A stretch of DNA of 41,835 nucleotides from Nitrospira sp. (lineage in GTDB: Bacteria > Nitrospirota > Nitrospiria > Nitrospirales > Nitrospiraceae), in NCBI GenBank assembly GCA_019636945.1, contig JAHBWO010000022.1:1-41835 (forward strand), read 5' to 3'. The translations under genes were made by a program, and so were the position numbers. Position 1 is the stretch's first letter, and the number at the start of each line of letters is the position of its first letter. Under the pieces are notes generated by a model. It was not told where the DNA came from. It saw only the letters and a program-made list of their open reading frames with translations, and ran no database searches. Shown one piece after another: positions 8,334-15,920 of the stretch.

Positions 8334-9773
8334 TTGAACGTATCGTCAGGCGGCTGGATCATTGCAGCAGCAGCAGCAGCAGTCTTCCTCCTCGATGTAT
8401 TCACTCCGCTCGGCATTGCAGTGCCGATGTTGTATGTGATCCCGACGCTCCTCACCTCGCTGGTTCCTGGCTCGAGGATCACTGCTGTCGTAGCCGGCTG
8501 TTCTCTCCTCATGACAGGTTTAGGGGTCGTCCTTTCGCCGGGTGAGTTTACCGTCGCAGTTGCAGCAGACCGAGCCATTGCCTCGGCATTACTGCTTATC
8601 GTCGCCGGACTCTTGATCATTCAAAAGCAATCGGCACAACAAATTGCCGCGATACAACAGGCTAGAGACGAGAGTGAGGAGCGGTTGCGCTTGTTCATCA
8701 CCCATGCACCGGCAGCACTGGCCATGTTCGATCGCGACATGCGCTATCTCGCCCTGAGTCAGCGGTGGATGACCGATTATGGGATCTCAGGAGACATGAT
8801 TGGACGATCGCACTACGACGTGTTTCCCGAAGTTCCTGAACGGTGGAAAGAAGTGCATCAGCGTGGATTGGCCGGCGACATTGTGCGGGTAGAAGAGGAT
8901 CGATTCGTGCGGCCGACCGGTGCTGAGCAGTGGCTTCACTGGGAAGTGCGACCTTGGCGGGTGAAGGACGGGCAGGTAGGCGGCATCGTCATTTTTACGG
9001 AGGACATCACACAGCGAAAACGGGATGAAGAAGAACTACGCCGGCAGCGAGCAAGACTAGAAGATCTTGCCTCGAAGTTACTCCTGGCTCAAGAGACCGA
9101 ACGCCGGCGACTCGCACGGGATCTGCACGATGATATTACGCAGCGGGTCGCCGCGGTGGCGATTGATCTGCAAAGCATCGGTCCGGTCACACCAGGATCC
9201 GAATCATCCTTGGTCGCCCACGTTCATCGGTCCGGCAAGATGGCGGAACAGATCGCAACGGATCTGCAGCATCTGGCGCATCAGTTGCACCCAGCACTGC
9301 TTGAACATGTCGGACTAGAAGCAGCGATCCAGGAGCACGCGGAGGAATTCGAGGGAAGAACGGGTTTGAGGGTGCAAGTCGTGGTACGCAACCTTCCCCC
9401 GGCTCTGTCTCTTGTCCAGTCCACCTGTCTCTATCGAGTGTTGCAGGAAAGTCTTCAGAACGTCCGAAAGCATGCCCATGCAACCCATGTTCTGGTTCGG
9501 CTCTTGGGGACAAGGCAAGGGGTGGAGCTGTGTGTGCATGATGACGGGCGAGGATTTGACCTCGTCCAGGAGGTGGCACAGGGTCGGATGGGTCTGGGGC
9601 TCATTAGTCTCCAAGAACGAGTCGAAGCGCTGCACGGGACTTTTGGCATTAGGGCAGAGCATGGTAATGGGACAGAGGTTCATGTCTGGCTGCCCCTTGA
9701 CCAGCATGAGGTCTCAATGAAGGGGGAGCAGAAACATGAATCAGGTACGCAAGCCGCGGGTGCTCATAGCTGA
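8334..9773 (+). CDS. Membrane-anchored PAS histidine kinase, NarX/DegS type
   Basis: The 479-residue protein has about four transmembrane helices in residues 5-105, then a PAS domain (~115-235, beginning L-R-L-F-I-T-H-A-P-A-A-L-A-M-F and ending F-T-E-D-I-T-Q-R-K). It continues with a HisKA_3 dimerisation helix with phospho-acceptor His265 in R-D-L-H-D-D-I-T-Q-R and an HATPase domain (N-box L-Q-E-S-L-Q-N-V-R-K-H, G1 D-D-G-R-G-F-D, G2 G-L-G-L). It should autophosphorylate and pass phosphate to the NarL-type regulator, whose gene overlaps its 3' end by 38 bp. The start is TTG at 8334 behind GGTGAGGGG; the nearby ATG at 8326 reads into a stop after three codons. A (GCA)n run encodes an alanine stretch near residue 10. 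The signal is unknown. Confidence 0.93.
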   Translation: MNVSSGGWIIAAAAAAVFLLDVFTPLGIAVPMLYVIPTLLTSLVPGSRITAVVAGCSLLMTGLGVVLSPGEFTVAVAADRAIASALLLIVAGLLIIQKQSAQQIAAIQQARDESEERLRLFITHAPAALAMFDRDMRYLALSQRWMTDYGISGDMIGRSHYDVFPEVPERWKEVHQRGLAGDIVRVEEDRFVRPTGAEQWLHWEVRPWRVKDGQVGGIVIFTEDITQRKRDEEELRRQRARLEDLASKLLLAQETERRRLARDLHDDITQRVAAVAIDLQSIGPVTPGSESSLVAHVHRSGKMAEQIATDLQHLAHQLHPALLEHVGLEAAIQEHAEEFEGRTGLRVQVVVRNLPPALSLVQSTCLYRVLQESLQNVRKHAHATHVLVRLLGTRQGVELCVHDDGRGFDLVQEVAQGRMGLGLISLQERVEALHGTFGIRAEHGNGTEVHVWLPLDQHEVSMKGEQKHESGTQAAGAHS

Positions 9774-10398
9774 CGACCATTCCATCCTCCTGGCAGGAGT
9801 GTGTAAGCTGATCGAAGATCAGTGTGAAGTCGTAGGAACCGTGGAGGACGGCCGGGCCTTACTCGAGGCAGCAGGTCGGCTCAAACCGGAGCTCATTCTC
9901 CTCGATATCTCCATGCCCCTGTTGAACGGCCTGGATGCTGCCCGGCACCTTAGGAAAGCCCTACCCGAGGCAAAGCTCCTCTTTCTGACGATGCATGCGA
10001 GCTCCCGATATGCCACGGAAGCGTTCAAAGCGGGCGCGCAGGGGTTTCTGCTGAAACAGTCGGCCGCGTCTGAATTACCCCAGGCAATCGAGGCTGTGTT
10101 GCAGGGGAAACACTATCTCACCCCCTCGATTGCGAAGCCGGTGATCGATCAAGCACTGAAGGCGGGGGACACCTCGGTCACTATGGGGATGGCGAAGGAA
10201 TTGACGCCCCGGCAACGGGAAATCTTGCAACTTGTCGGGGAAGGGAAAGGCACCAAAGAGATCGCCACTCTCCTGAACCTGTCTGTGAAGACCGTGCAGT
10301 TCCATAAGACCTGCCTCATGCAGGAATTGAATATCCACAGCACGGCGGAGTTGATGCGCTACGCCATCACGCAAGGCCTCGCCAGCGCAGAATTGTAG
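9736..10398 (+). CDS. NarL/FixJ-family response regulator
   Basis: The 220 residues comprise a complete receiver (acidic pair Asp13-Asp14, phospho-acceptor Asp57 in L-L-D-I-S-M-P, Thr85, Lys107) and a C-terminal LuxR-type HTH (~150-215, L-T-P-R-Q-R-E-I-L-Q-L-V through V-K-T-V-Q-F-H-K). All catalytic receiver residues are present. The overlap with the kinase gene indicates a dedicated pair that is translationally coupled. The recognition helix Q-F-H-K-T-C-L-M differs from common V-E-T-H-R versions. Target genes are not evident; the downstream pseudo-receiver gene may belong to the same circuit. Confidence 0.95.
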   Translation: MNQVRKPRVLIADDHSILLAGVCKLIEDQCEVVGTVEDGRALLEAAGRLKPELILLDISMPLLNGLDAARHLRKALPEAKLLFLTMHASSRYATEAFKAGAQGFLLKQSAASELPQAIEAVLQGKHYLTPSIAKPVIDQALKAGDTSVTMGMAKELTPRQREILQLVGEGKGTKEIATLLNLSVKTVQFHKTCLMQELNIHSTAELMRYAITQGLASAEL

Positions 10399-10853
10399 TG
10401 GTCCTGTTCCTCTTCCCCAGACTTCTTCCTCTGGAAACCATGACTAGATGCGCGGTGTACCAATCAGTCGTGAAGGCTCTTAGAGTCTGACCAGCCAAAT
10501 TCCGCTCTATAGATCTGGATGGCAGGCAACTTTTACATCCCCACCAGGACGAATGCCTAGTACACAAGGAGCGATCGTGACGCTAGTGTGTCAGGCATGA
10601 GCATTGATCAAGCACACCGTGGTTCCACTTATGGAACAGCCTTTGGTAACTCAGGCAGTTCAGCTCGCCACGCATCACGTCAGTGATGATCGGCTGGGCA
10701 GTACCGTTATGAGGTATTGGCGTTATGCGGAAAATGGACGAAACGGGTTCGTTATCTTGAATAGGGTTTGACCTTTGAAGATCCTCCGGATGGAGGATAT
10801 GAAATGATGCAGGGTGCTCTAGCCCTGTCGTCCGACTTGGTTAAGGGGACAGT
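10399..10853. other. Intergenic region with leader hairpin and mini-ORF
   Basis: About 455 bp. A CCAGA-8-TCTGG hairpin near 10419, just after the regulator gene, lacks a T-tract. The 3' part holds the hairpin and 17-codon reading frame described separately. No other gene is supported. Confidence 0.4.
10781..10798 (+). promoter_or_regulatory. Hairpin occluding the ribosome site of a leader ORF
   Basis: ATCCTCC-GGAT-GGAGGAT is a 7-bp stem with a tetraloop. Its right arm contains GGAGG, the Shine-Dalgarno of the mini-ORF at 10804, so folding would block ribosome entry. Confidence 0.45.
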
Positions 10854-10857
10854 ATGA
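10804..10857 (+). CDS. Possible 17-residue leader peptide coupled to pseudo-receiver
   Basis: An ATG at 10804 lies 7 nt after GGAGG and reads 17 codons (MMQGALALSSDLVKGTV), ending at a TGA that overlaps the ATG of the next gene (GTATGA). The spacing and the stop/start overlap are those of a translationally coupled leader. The peptide has no recognisable attenuation codon run. Whether it is translated is unproven; the downstream gene has its own AAGGGG site. Confidence 0.3.
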   Translation: MMQGALALSSDLVKGTV

Positions 10858-11309
10858 CAGGAGCCGATTCAGTGCCACCATCGTGCACCCTTGCAGTGAT
10901 CAGTCGTCACACTCTCATCTATCTCGGGTTCCAGAGCATCCTCGCGGGAGTTGGAACGGTCGTGCATTTGTTACCTGGAGTCATGTCTGAGGCGTTACGG
11001 ACCGAGCGGCACCCTGATCTGTTCGTACTCGATTTGGAGACAGATCGAGACGCCATCGATATGATCCGACAGATTCGGAACGCGGCCCCGACCAGCAAGA
11101 TCATCTTGCTGGTCGGGGTCGAAGAGACTCGATATCTGCATAATGTCTTTGTCTATGGCGTCGACGGCGTCATCCTCACGGTTCAACCTCCCGTCGTGGT
11201 GAGGGCGCTACTTGAAGAGCTCTTTACTCGAACCAGACATCCTGATCCGCCAGGACGTCATGCACCCGAGGGGGTGGGAGTTGAAGAAGCTCTCTATGAT
11301 GGAGGTTGA
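10854..11309 (+). CDS. NarL-type pseudo-receiver protein without output domain
   Basis: The 151-residue protein has a receiver-like fold in residues 12-125 (V-I-S-R-H-T-L-I-Y-L-G-F, then L-F-V-L-D-L-E-T) and an ~25-residue tail with no HTH. Asp60 occupies the phospho-acceptor position. The Mg-binding acidic pair is replaced by Ser17-Arg18, the conserved Thr/Ser by Val (I-L-L-V-G) and the conserved Lys by Thr (V-I-L-T-V). It is probably phosphorylation-independent or binds a partner. AAGGGGACAGT precedes the ATG. No frameshift into an HTH was found downstream. It lies between a two-component pair and a sigma-54 activator that itself lacks a receiver, so an adaptor role is conceivable. Confidence 0.7.
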   Translation: MTGADSVPPSCTLAVISRHTLIYLGFQSILAGVGTVVHLLPGVMSEALRTERHPDLFVLDLETDRDAIDMIRQIRNAAPTSKIILLVGVEETRYLHNVFVYGVDGVILTVQPPVVVRALLEELFTRTRHPDPPGRHAPEGVGVEEALYDGG

Positions 11310-11497
11310 GTTCGAACGCCGTAGCCGGCCAGGCTACAGATTGTGGTTGAGTGGCGGTGATCGGATTGGCCCGCCAGGGTTCTCTCGAATCAGGCGATTG
11401 CCGATCGTATCCTGGAGTGGTGTGAGTCGTAAGCAGTCGACAGGCATAGCGGGGAAAGGCATATCGTTGTACCTCGGAAATGGGAAGGGAAGCCACC

Positions 11498-11788
11498 ATG
11501 CATGTTAAGGGGTTCATCCTTGAAGACGACCAGGGAAGGGAATTTGTGGTGGGGTGCGAGCGGCCGTATGCCCAGCTCGGGAAAAAGTTCTTCCTCCGAG
11601 GCTGGCAACGGCGGCGATTGGTTCCGCTGCACTATACGGACCGGGAACTGCGCCAAATCGTTGGCGGAGTGCTTGTCACGCTGGATGAACTCTTCCAATC
11701 TCTCCCCCGATTTGTGGAAAACAGAGAAGCAGACGTGTCAACCAGTAGGGTAGAGTCTGTAGGTAACGGAGGCAATGTGTCGGCATGA
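11498..11788 (+). CDS. Small conserved-looking protein of unknown function
   Basis: The 96-residue protein is best started at ATG 11498 behind AAGGGAAG; an upstream in-frame ATG at 11480 lacks a site. Residues 1-70 look like a small beta-rich basic domain (V-K-G-F-I-L-E-D-D-Q-G-R-E-F, then F-F-L-R-G-W-Q-R-R-R-L-V-P-L-H-Y-T), followed by a helical segment (R-Q-I-V-G-G-V-L-V-T-L-D-E-L-F) and a polar tail. No signal peptide or membrane segment. I do not recognise the family. Confidence 0.6.
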   Translation: MHVKGFILEDDQGREFVVGCERPYAQLGKKFFLRGWQRRRLVPLHYTDRELRQIVGGVLVTLDELFQSLPRFVENREADVSTSRVESVGNGGNVSA

Positions 11789-12409
11789 GCTGAAGGACCA
11801 GTGTTCCGAGAGATGAGTCTCGCATCGGATATCAGTGCGACGGCCAGGAAGTTGGAGTGCCCCTCACCAGAGTATCAGCGGGGAAGAAGGAACATCCTTG
11901 TATCCCAAAGTTTTCCTTTAGGCCTTCTGCGACGGAGGTGCAATGCATTCTGTAGCAGAATGTCCAAAGTGCTAGAGAACGTTGTGGTCGTTTTTTCCAT
12001 GGCGGAATTTCTCCGGATGATCACCTCACAAGACATCCCTTAGCCGTTACGACAAGCGGTTGGCGCGGTATCGTATCGATTCAGGAGATACGATCAGCCA
12101 GATCCGAGCTCTGCTGTATCGAATCTGATTCACCCGGATAGAATCTATTTCGATACAGGCCGTTCCTATTCTCACAGGCTCAATGAGCCTAACGAGGCGA
12201 AATCACTGCACATTGACTGGTTGGATCATGCAAAGGATGGAAGGTGCATCTATTGCATATGTTGTCTGTATTCTGTCGCAGGTCAGAGTATTCCCTGGTC
12301 TTGAGAAATATATGGAATGCGACTGTGTCGCGGCCTTGTGTGACGTGACTCGTGAGTGTGACCCCGAGTCGGACCGAACACATTTCGAGATACTTGAGGG
12401 GGTGGATTC
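11789..12409. other. Regulatory intergenic region before sigma-54 activator gene
   Basis: About 620 bp with no convincing gene. Frames at 11801-12043 and 12183-12422 lack good starts, and the first overlaps the palindrome at 11925-11960. A single half-site CTGTCGCAGG lies at 12273-12282. GG-N10-GC strings at 12195-12210 and 12242-12257 are weak sigma-54-like candidates, since both lack the -24 T. The region may hold an untranslated leader or small RNA, but I see no terminator. Confidence 0.4.
11925..11960. promoter_or_regulatory. Interrupted palindrome, putative activator site (copy A)
   Basis: TTCTGCGACGG-N14-CTGTAGCAGAA has 11-bp arms matching at 9 of 11 positions. It shares GCCTTCTGCGAC and CTGTAGCAG with copy B at 14315-14349 almost base for base. 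It lies 450 bp upstream of the sigma-54 activator gene, as an autoregulatory site might. Confidence 0.6.
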
Positions 12410-13381
12410 ATGGACCAAGTAGAAGGAATGCTTGGAACAAGTCCTTCCATTCATGCCATCTTTGGTTTAATCCACAAGATGGCGAAGACCGACTTGCCGG
12501 TGTTAGTAACCGGCGAAACAGGTACCGGTAAGGACGTGACGGCCCAGGCGATTCATGCACGTAGCCCGCGGGGGGAGGGGCCGTTCGTACCGATCAATTG
12601 CGGGGCGATTCCCGAAACCCTCCTTGAGTCAGAACTCTTCGGCCACGAGCGCGGCGCGTTTACGGGGGCGGTCCACCAAAAGAAAGGCAAGCTCGAAGCG
12701 GCGGCAGGCGGGACCGTGTTTCTGGATGAAGTCGGCGATCTTCTGCCTGTCCTGCAAGTCAAATTGCTCCGGTTTTTACAGCAGGGAACGTTTGAGCGGG
12801 TCGGGGGGCACGAGACCCTCCGTGTCGACGCCCGCATCATTGCCGCAACCAATGTGGACCTGAAAGCGGCCATCGACAGGAACCGGTTTCGCGAAGATCT
12901 CTATTACCGCCTTGGCGTGATGCACATCCATCTCCCGCCGCTCCGGGACCGGGGGCAGGACACGCTGCTCCTGGCTCTGCATTTCCTGAAACAGGCCGCC
13001 GATGTGCAGCGGAAACCGCTGCGGGGCTTTACTCCGGAAGCCCTGAATGCCTTGTGTGCGTATCGATGGCCGGGGAATGTGCGGGAACTCAGCAATCGGG
13101 TGCGGCGCGCCGTCGTCATGGCGGAGGGGATGGAGATCACACCACAGGACCTGGATCTGACCGGTGAGGTGCTTCAATCGACGGACTCTCTGGATTCTTT
13201 GCGGGCGGCCCACCGCCGGATCGAAGTGGAATTGATCGCCAAGGCGATCAGTCTGCATCGCGGGAATGTCACCAGGGCGGCCCGCGATCTGGACGTCAGC
13301 CGAACGACCTTGTACCGTAAACTGCTGGAATACGGTCTGGAAAGGTCGCTACCTTCCGCCGCTCTGCGGCCTGCATCATGA
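12410..13381 (+). CDS. Sigma-54-dependent transcriptional activator lacking a receiver domain
   Basis: The 323 residues begin directly at the AAA+ module. Walker A is G-E-T-G-T-G-K-D (35-42), the sigma-54-contacting GAFTGA loop is 82-87, Walker B is V-F-L-D-E (103-107), and R-E-D-L-Y-Y-R-L carries sensor/Arg-finger residues. A Fis-type HTH follows at ~275-310 (R-G-N-V-T-R-A-A-R-D-L). An in-frame TGA lies five codons before the ATG, so no N-terminal regulatory domain is encoded; family members usually carry a receiver, GAF or PAS domain of over 100 residues there. It is therefore PspF-like and probably controlled by a partner protein or by its own expression. A GAGGGGG site precedes the start. 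The palindromes at 11925 and 14315 flank the gene and are its most likely binding sites. Confidence 0.95.
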   Translation: MDQVEGMLGTSPSIHAIFGLIHKMAKTDLPVLVTGETGTGKDVTAQAIHARSPRGEGPFVPINCGAIPETLLESELFGHERGAFTGAVHQKKGKLEAAAGGTVFLDEVGDLLPVLQVKLLRFLQQGTFERVGGHETLRVDARIIAATNVDLKAAIDRNRFREDLYYRLGVMHIHLPPLRDRGQDTLLLALHFLKQAADVQRKPLRGFTPEALNALCAYRWPGNVRELSNRVRRAVVMAEGMEITPQDLDLTGEVLQSTDSLDSLRAAHRRIEVELIAKAISLHRGNVTRAARDLDVSRTTLYRKLLEYGLERSLPSAALRPAS

Positions 13382-13449
13382 TTCTCCGGATCACACGCAA
13401 GACCCAGCGCACGAGCCTGCATTCGTCATGGGTTTTATGTTGTACGTGT

Positions 13450-13508
13450 CAGGTTTGTAGTTCTTGGTTTCTGCATTACTTGAAACGCTAAATATGAAAC
13501 CTGGAACT
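13450..13508. repeat. GTTTCAGG-type palindromic intergenic element, copy 1
   Basis: CAGGTTTG near 13450 pairs imperfectly with GAAACCTG near 13496, and an inner GTTTC pairs with GAAAC. Composition and arrangement resemble the element at 40695-40760, so both may belong to one dispersed family. Confidence 0.4.
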
Positions 13509-13628
13509 CAAGATGCCGTTCCGGCTGGGGCCCCCGCTTCTCCGGCAACGAGCTCATCCTGGAAGACCTTTCAATCAAGTAGCTCTGGCAACTTTTGCTC
13601 AGCGGCCAGGGTGAACGCCTAGTTCTCA

Positions 13629-13644
13629 CGGCGACCTCGTTGCG
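13629..13644 (+). promoter_or_regulatory. Weak sigma-54-type promoter candidate
   Basis: CGGCGA-N5-TTGCG keeps GG-N10-GC and the TT of the -12 box but lacks the -24 T and AC. It is 37 nt upstream of the second winged-helix paralogue, whose sister gene has a better such site. Confidence 0.3.
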
Positions 13645-13681
13645 TTAGAGTCGCCTCCAGTATGAACAAAAAGGATGACTT

Positions 13682-13972
13682 ATGACCAGCTCGATCGCCA
13701 TTGATCAGGTTCATATTGAGCGGCTGTTGACTGCGTTACGACAGCAGGAGACGTGGCATCGACTGGACGCGGTCGAAGGGCTGTGTCCGGATCTGACGGT
13801 AGATCAAGTGTTCGTGGCGATCGATTACTTGGCCCGATGTGGTCAGGTGTGTCAGAGGGTGGATGCGAACCAGACCTACTGGCTCATGGCCCTTCACCCG
13901 GTGACTGGTGAGTACTCGCTCGCGTCGTCGGTTGACTCACGGAGCGTGAAGCAAACACCCAACATTTCTTAG
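13682..13972 (+). CDS. Small winged-helix-like protein (C-P-D-L-T family), copy 2
   Basis: The 96-residue protein is a paralogue of the one at 7109. It has helix I-E-R-L-L-T-A-L-R-Q-Q, the shared C-P-D-L-T-V-D-Q-V-F-V-A-I-D-Y-L motif, and a wing-like V-C-Q-R-V-D-A-N-Q-T-Y-W-L strand pair. AAAGGATGACTT precedes the ATG. It follows the sigma-54 activator gene by 300 bp. A small DNA-binding or adaptor protein is inferred; no partner is known. Confidence 0.7.
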   Translation: MTSSIAIDQVHIERLLTALRQQETWHRLDAVEGLCPDLTVDQVFVAIDYLARCGQVCQRVDANQTYWLMALHPVTGEYSLASSVDSRSVKQTPNIS

Positions 13973-14091
13973 CCCTATCGCAGTGTGGACTGCGAGAGTG
14001 GGATTACCGGTCACCTGGCCGGAGGACCTGTGGAGAAAGACAATCATGTGCAGAGTCGAATGCGGTGACCGCCCATCTGACGGAGGACACC

Positions 14092-14271
14092 ATGGAACTT
14101 CTAGCGGAATCGGTGACGGTTCAACCAGCGAGCAGAACCACTCCGACAAATCCTTGTACCCACAGTCGGGCGATTGATGATGTCCTCACCTGGGGTAAGA
14201 AACGAAGCGGTAAGGTGCGCTGCCTTGAATGCCAAGCGATCTTTGACGATCCGTATCAGGGGCGGAAGTAA
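14092..14271 (+). CDS. Small protein with one C-x-x-C motif
   Basis: The 59-residue frame begins at an ATG behind GGAGGACACC, a strong site; an in-frame GTG at 14065 is less likely. The N-terminal half is polar and low in complexity. The C-terminal half has K-V-R-C-L-E-C-Q-A-I-F, a single Cys pair that could be half of a zinc ribbon completed by dimerisation. Function unknown. Confidence 0.5.
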   Translation: MELLAESVTVQPASRTTPTNPCTHSRAIDDVLTWGKKRSGKVRCLECQAIFDDPYQGRK

Positions 14272-14314
14272 GACGCTGGTCGATGCCCGAAGAGTCCCGA
14301 CACCCTCTGTTGCC

Positions 14315-14349
14315 TTCTGCGACAGCGTACAGTGTCTCCTGTAGCAGGA
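14315..14349. promoter_or_regulatory. Interrupted palindrome, putative activator site (copy B)
   Basis: TTCTGCGACAG-N13-CTGTAGCAGGA has 11-bp arms matching at 9 of 11. Its centre is ~230 bp upstream of the -12 box at 14556-14560, a distance workable for a sigma-54 enhancer with DNA looping. Its arms are nearly identical to those at 11925-11960. Confidence 0.65.
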
Positions 14350-14544
14350 TGCCACTGGGCCCTGCGGTTGTCCCCACCAGACATCCTGAACTCGTCAATA
14401 TTCCGCCTGAGAATCGCTGCTACCCTTGTCTCTGTCCATCGGCTCTCTCCTTGCACTTCATCCAACGCTGTGAGTACAGAAGAGGAGTCTCTTACCTGGT
14501 GGAGACTTCTCACCCGAGTGCTCTTTCTTGTTAGGCGACTGAGT

Positions 14545-14560
14545 TGGAAAAAGTCTTGCA
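14545..14560 (+). promoter_or_regulatory. Sigma-54-type promoter of the treT operon
   Basis: TGGAAA-N5-TTGCA has exact GG-N10-GC spacing and a perfect -12 box; the -24 box matches at 4 of 6. It ends 82 nt before the treT ATG. Confidence 0.65.
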
Positions 14561-14642
14561 AGTTCGGCTTGTTGCTGAGTTGACAGGACTGGTACAGGTA
14601 CAGGACTGCTCTCCCTTGAACTGGAGATAGGAGGAGACCCGA

Positions 14643-15920
14643 ATGCTGGAAGAGAAGACCATGTTGCCAAAAGTGGGAATCGGGCGGCGCTGCGGGGCGA
14701 TCCAAGCCAATATAGACCGCTATCGTGCGCTGATGAGTGATGAGTCGTACGAAGAGCTCATCGCACTTGGAAAAGAGCTGGCAGGGGTCAAGATCTGCCA
14801 TCTGAATTCCACGGCGGCGGGGGGTGGCGTGGCGGAATTGTTGGCTCGGTATGTGCCCATGCTGCAAGCGCTCGGCATTCACGCTGACTGGCGGCTGATT
14901 CACGGTGAGCCGGAATTCTTTGCCATCACCAAGGCGTTTCACAATGCGTTGCAGGGCGGGCACTACGATCTGCGGAAGCCGGAGCAGGACCTCTATCTCC
15001 GTGTGAATGAGCGCAGCGCAAAGGCATTGGGCAATGATTACGATGTCTATATCGTGCATGATCCACAACCGGCCGCGATCCGGCACTTTACGGGGCCGCG
15101 CAATGCCAAGTGGATCTGGCGTTGTCATATCGACAGTTCGGCCCCGGACAAAGATGTCAGCCTGTTTCTGAGGCCCTATCTTGAGGAGTACGATGCGGTT
15201 GTCTTTACGATGGCGGACTTTCTCTTGCCCGGTCTGGCCGCGAAACAGATGGCGATCATCGCACCGGCGATCGATCCCTTGGCGACGAAGAACATGGAGT
15301 TATCCGAAGACTTGTGTCGCCGGGCGATTGCGGATTCCGGTGTCGATCCGACGAGGCCGTTGCTGGTGCAAGTTTCCCGATTCGATCCATGGAAAGATCC
15401 CCTGGGGGTGATGCGCGCCTATCGTCTGATCAAAGAAGAAATCCCCACCGTTCAACTGGTACTGATCGGCGCAATGGCGGGTGACGATCCGGAGGGATGG
15501 GAAATCCTGGATCGCGTGGAAGAGCAAGCCGCAAACGACCCGGATCTCTTTGTCTTCACCAATCTGGCCGGTGTGGGCAGTATGGAGGTGAACGTCTTCC
15601 AACGCGGTGCTGATGTCGTGATCCAGAAATCACTTCGAGAGGGATTTGGGTTGGTCGTCTCCGAGGCCTTCTGGAAAGAAAAGCCGGTTGTGGCCGGAAA
15701 GGCCGGAGGGATCCCCATGCAGTTTCCGGAGCCCTATCAGAGGAACCTGGTGAACAGTGTGGAAGGCTGTGCGGAACGGGTTCTCGACCTGCTCAAGCGA
15801 CCGGGCGAACGGGGAGCGTTCGGTCGAGCGGGGCGCGAACACGTGCGCAAGCATTTTCTCCTGCCGCGGCTGGTGCTCGACGAACTCCAACTGATCAAAC
15901 AGGTGCTGGGGGCGGCATGA
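14643..15920 (+). CDS. treT: Trehalose glycosyltransferring synthase TreT (GT4)
   Basis: The 425-residue protein has the two Rossmann domains of GT-B enzymes. H-L-N-S-T-A-A-G-G-G-V-A-E-L (near residue 55) is the donor/acceptor loop of the TreT branch, and S-L-R-E-G-F-G-L-V-V-S-E-A-F-W near residue 330 is the GT4 E-x7-E motif. TreT reversibly joins a nucleotide-activated glucose and free glucose to trehalose (EC 2.4.1.245). AGGAGGAG lies just upstream of the ATG. Its stop overlaps the start of glgP (ATGA), so it heads a translationally coupled operon. A generic GT4 trehalose-phosphate enzyme is less likely, because the length and N-terminal loop fit TreT. Confidence 0.87.
   Translation: MLEEKTMLPKVGIGRRCGAIQANIDRYRALMSDESYEELIALGKELAGVKICHLNSTAAGGGVAELLARYVPMLQALGIHADWRLIHGEPEFFAITKAFHNALQGGHYDLRKPEQDLYLRVNERSAKALGNDYDVYIVHDPQPAAIRHFTGPRNAKWIWRCHIDSSAPDKDVSLFLRPYLEEYDAVVFTMADFLLPGLAAKQMAIIAPAIDPLATKNMELSEDLCRRAIADSGVDPTRPLLVQVSRFDPWKDPLGVMRAYRLIKEEIPTVQLVLIGAMAGDDPEGWEILDRVEEQAANDPDLFVFTNLAGVGSMEVNVFQRGADVVIQKSLREGFGLVVSEAFWKEKPVVAGKAGGIPMQFPEPYQRNLVNSVEGCAERVLDLLKRPGERGAFGRAGREHVRKHFLLPRLVLDELQLIKQVLGAA

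Larger units (their letters stand above)
13382..13681. other. Intergenic region with palindromic repeat and weak promoter
   Basis: The 300-bp spacer contains a GTTTC/GAAAC palindromic element at 13450-13508 and, at 13629-13644, a CGGCGA-N5-TTGCG string with correct GG-N10-GC spacing 37 nt before the next start. No gene is supported. Confidence 0.4.
14272..14642. other. Control region of the treT-glgP-ackA-xfp operon
   Basis: This 371-bp gene-free stretch carries palindrome copy B and the sigma-54-type promoter. After the promoter, the putative leader holds ACAGGACTG twice (14583-14591 and 14600-14608), a short direct repeat of unknown meaning. Confidence 0.5.

Noticed and set aside
11212..11508. 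Frame after the pseudo-receiver as a frameshifted HTH domain
   Set aside because: The alternative frame shows no LuxR-type helix-turn-helix signature.
11801..12043. 80-codon GTG frame
   Set aside because: No ribosome site, odd composition, and it runs through the palindrome at 11925-11960.
12195..12257. Two GG-N10-GC strings as sigma-54 promoters of the activator
   Set aside because: Both lack the -24 T, and one or two such strings are expected by chance in ~360 bp.
12183..12422. 79-codon frame upstream of the sigma-54 activator
   Set aside because: Different frame from the activator, so not a lost N-terminal domain; no family resemblance.
14256..15128. 290-codon minus-strand frame crossing the treT promoter region
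   Set aside because: Antisense to treT; its extension covers the palindrome and promoter, and no domain is visible.
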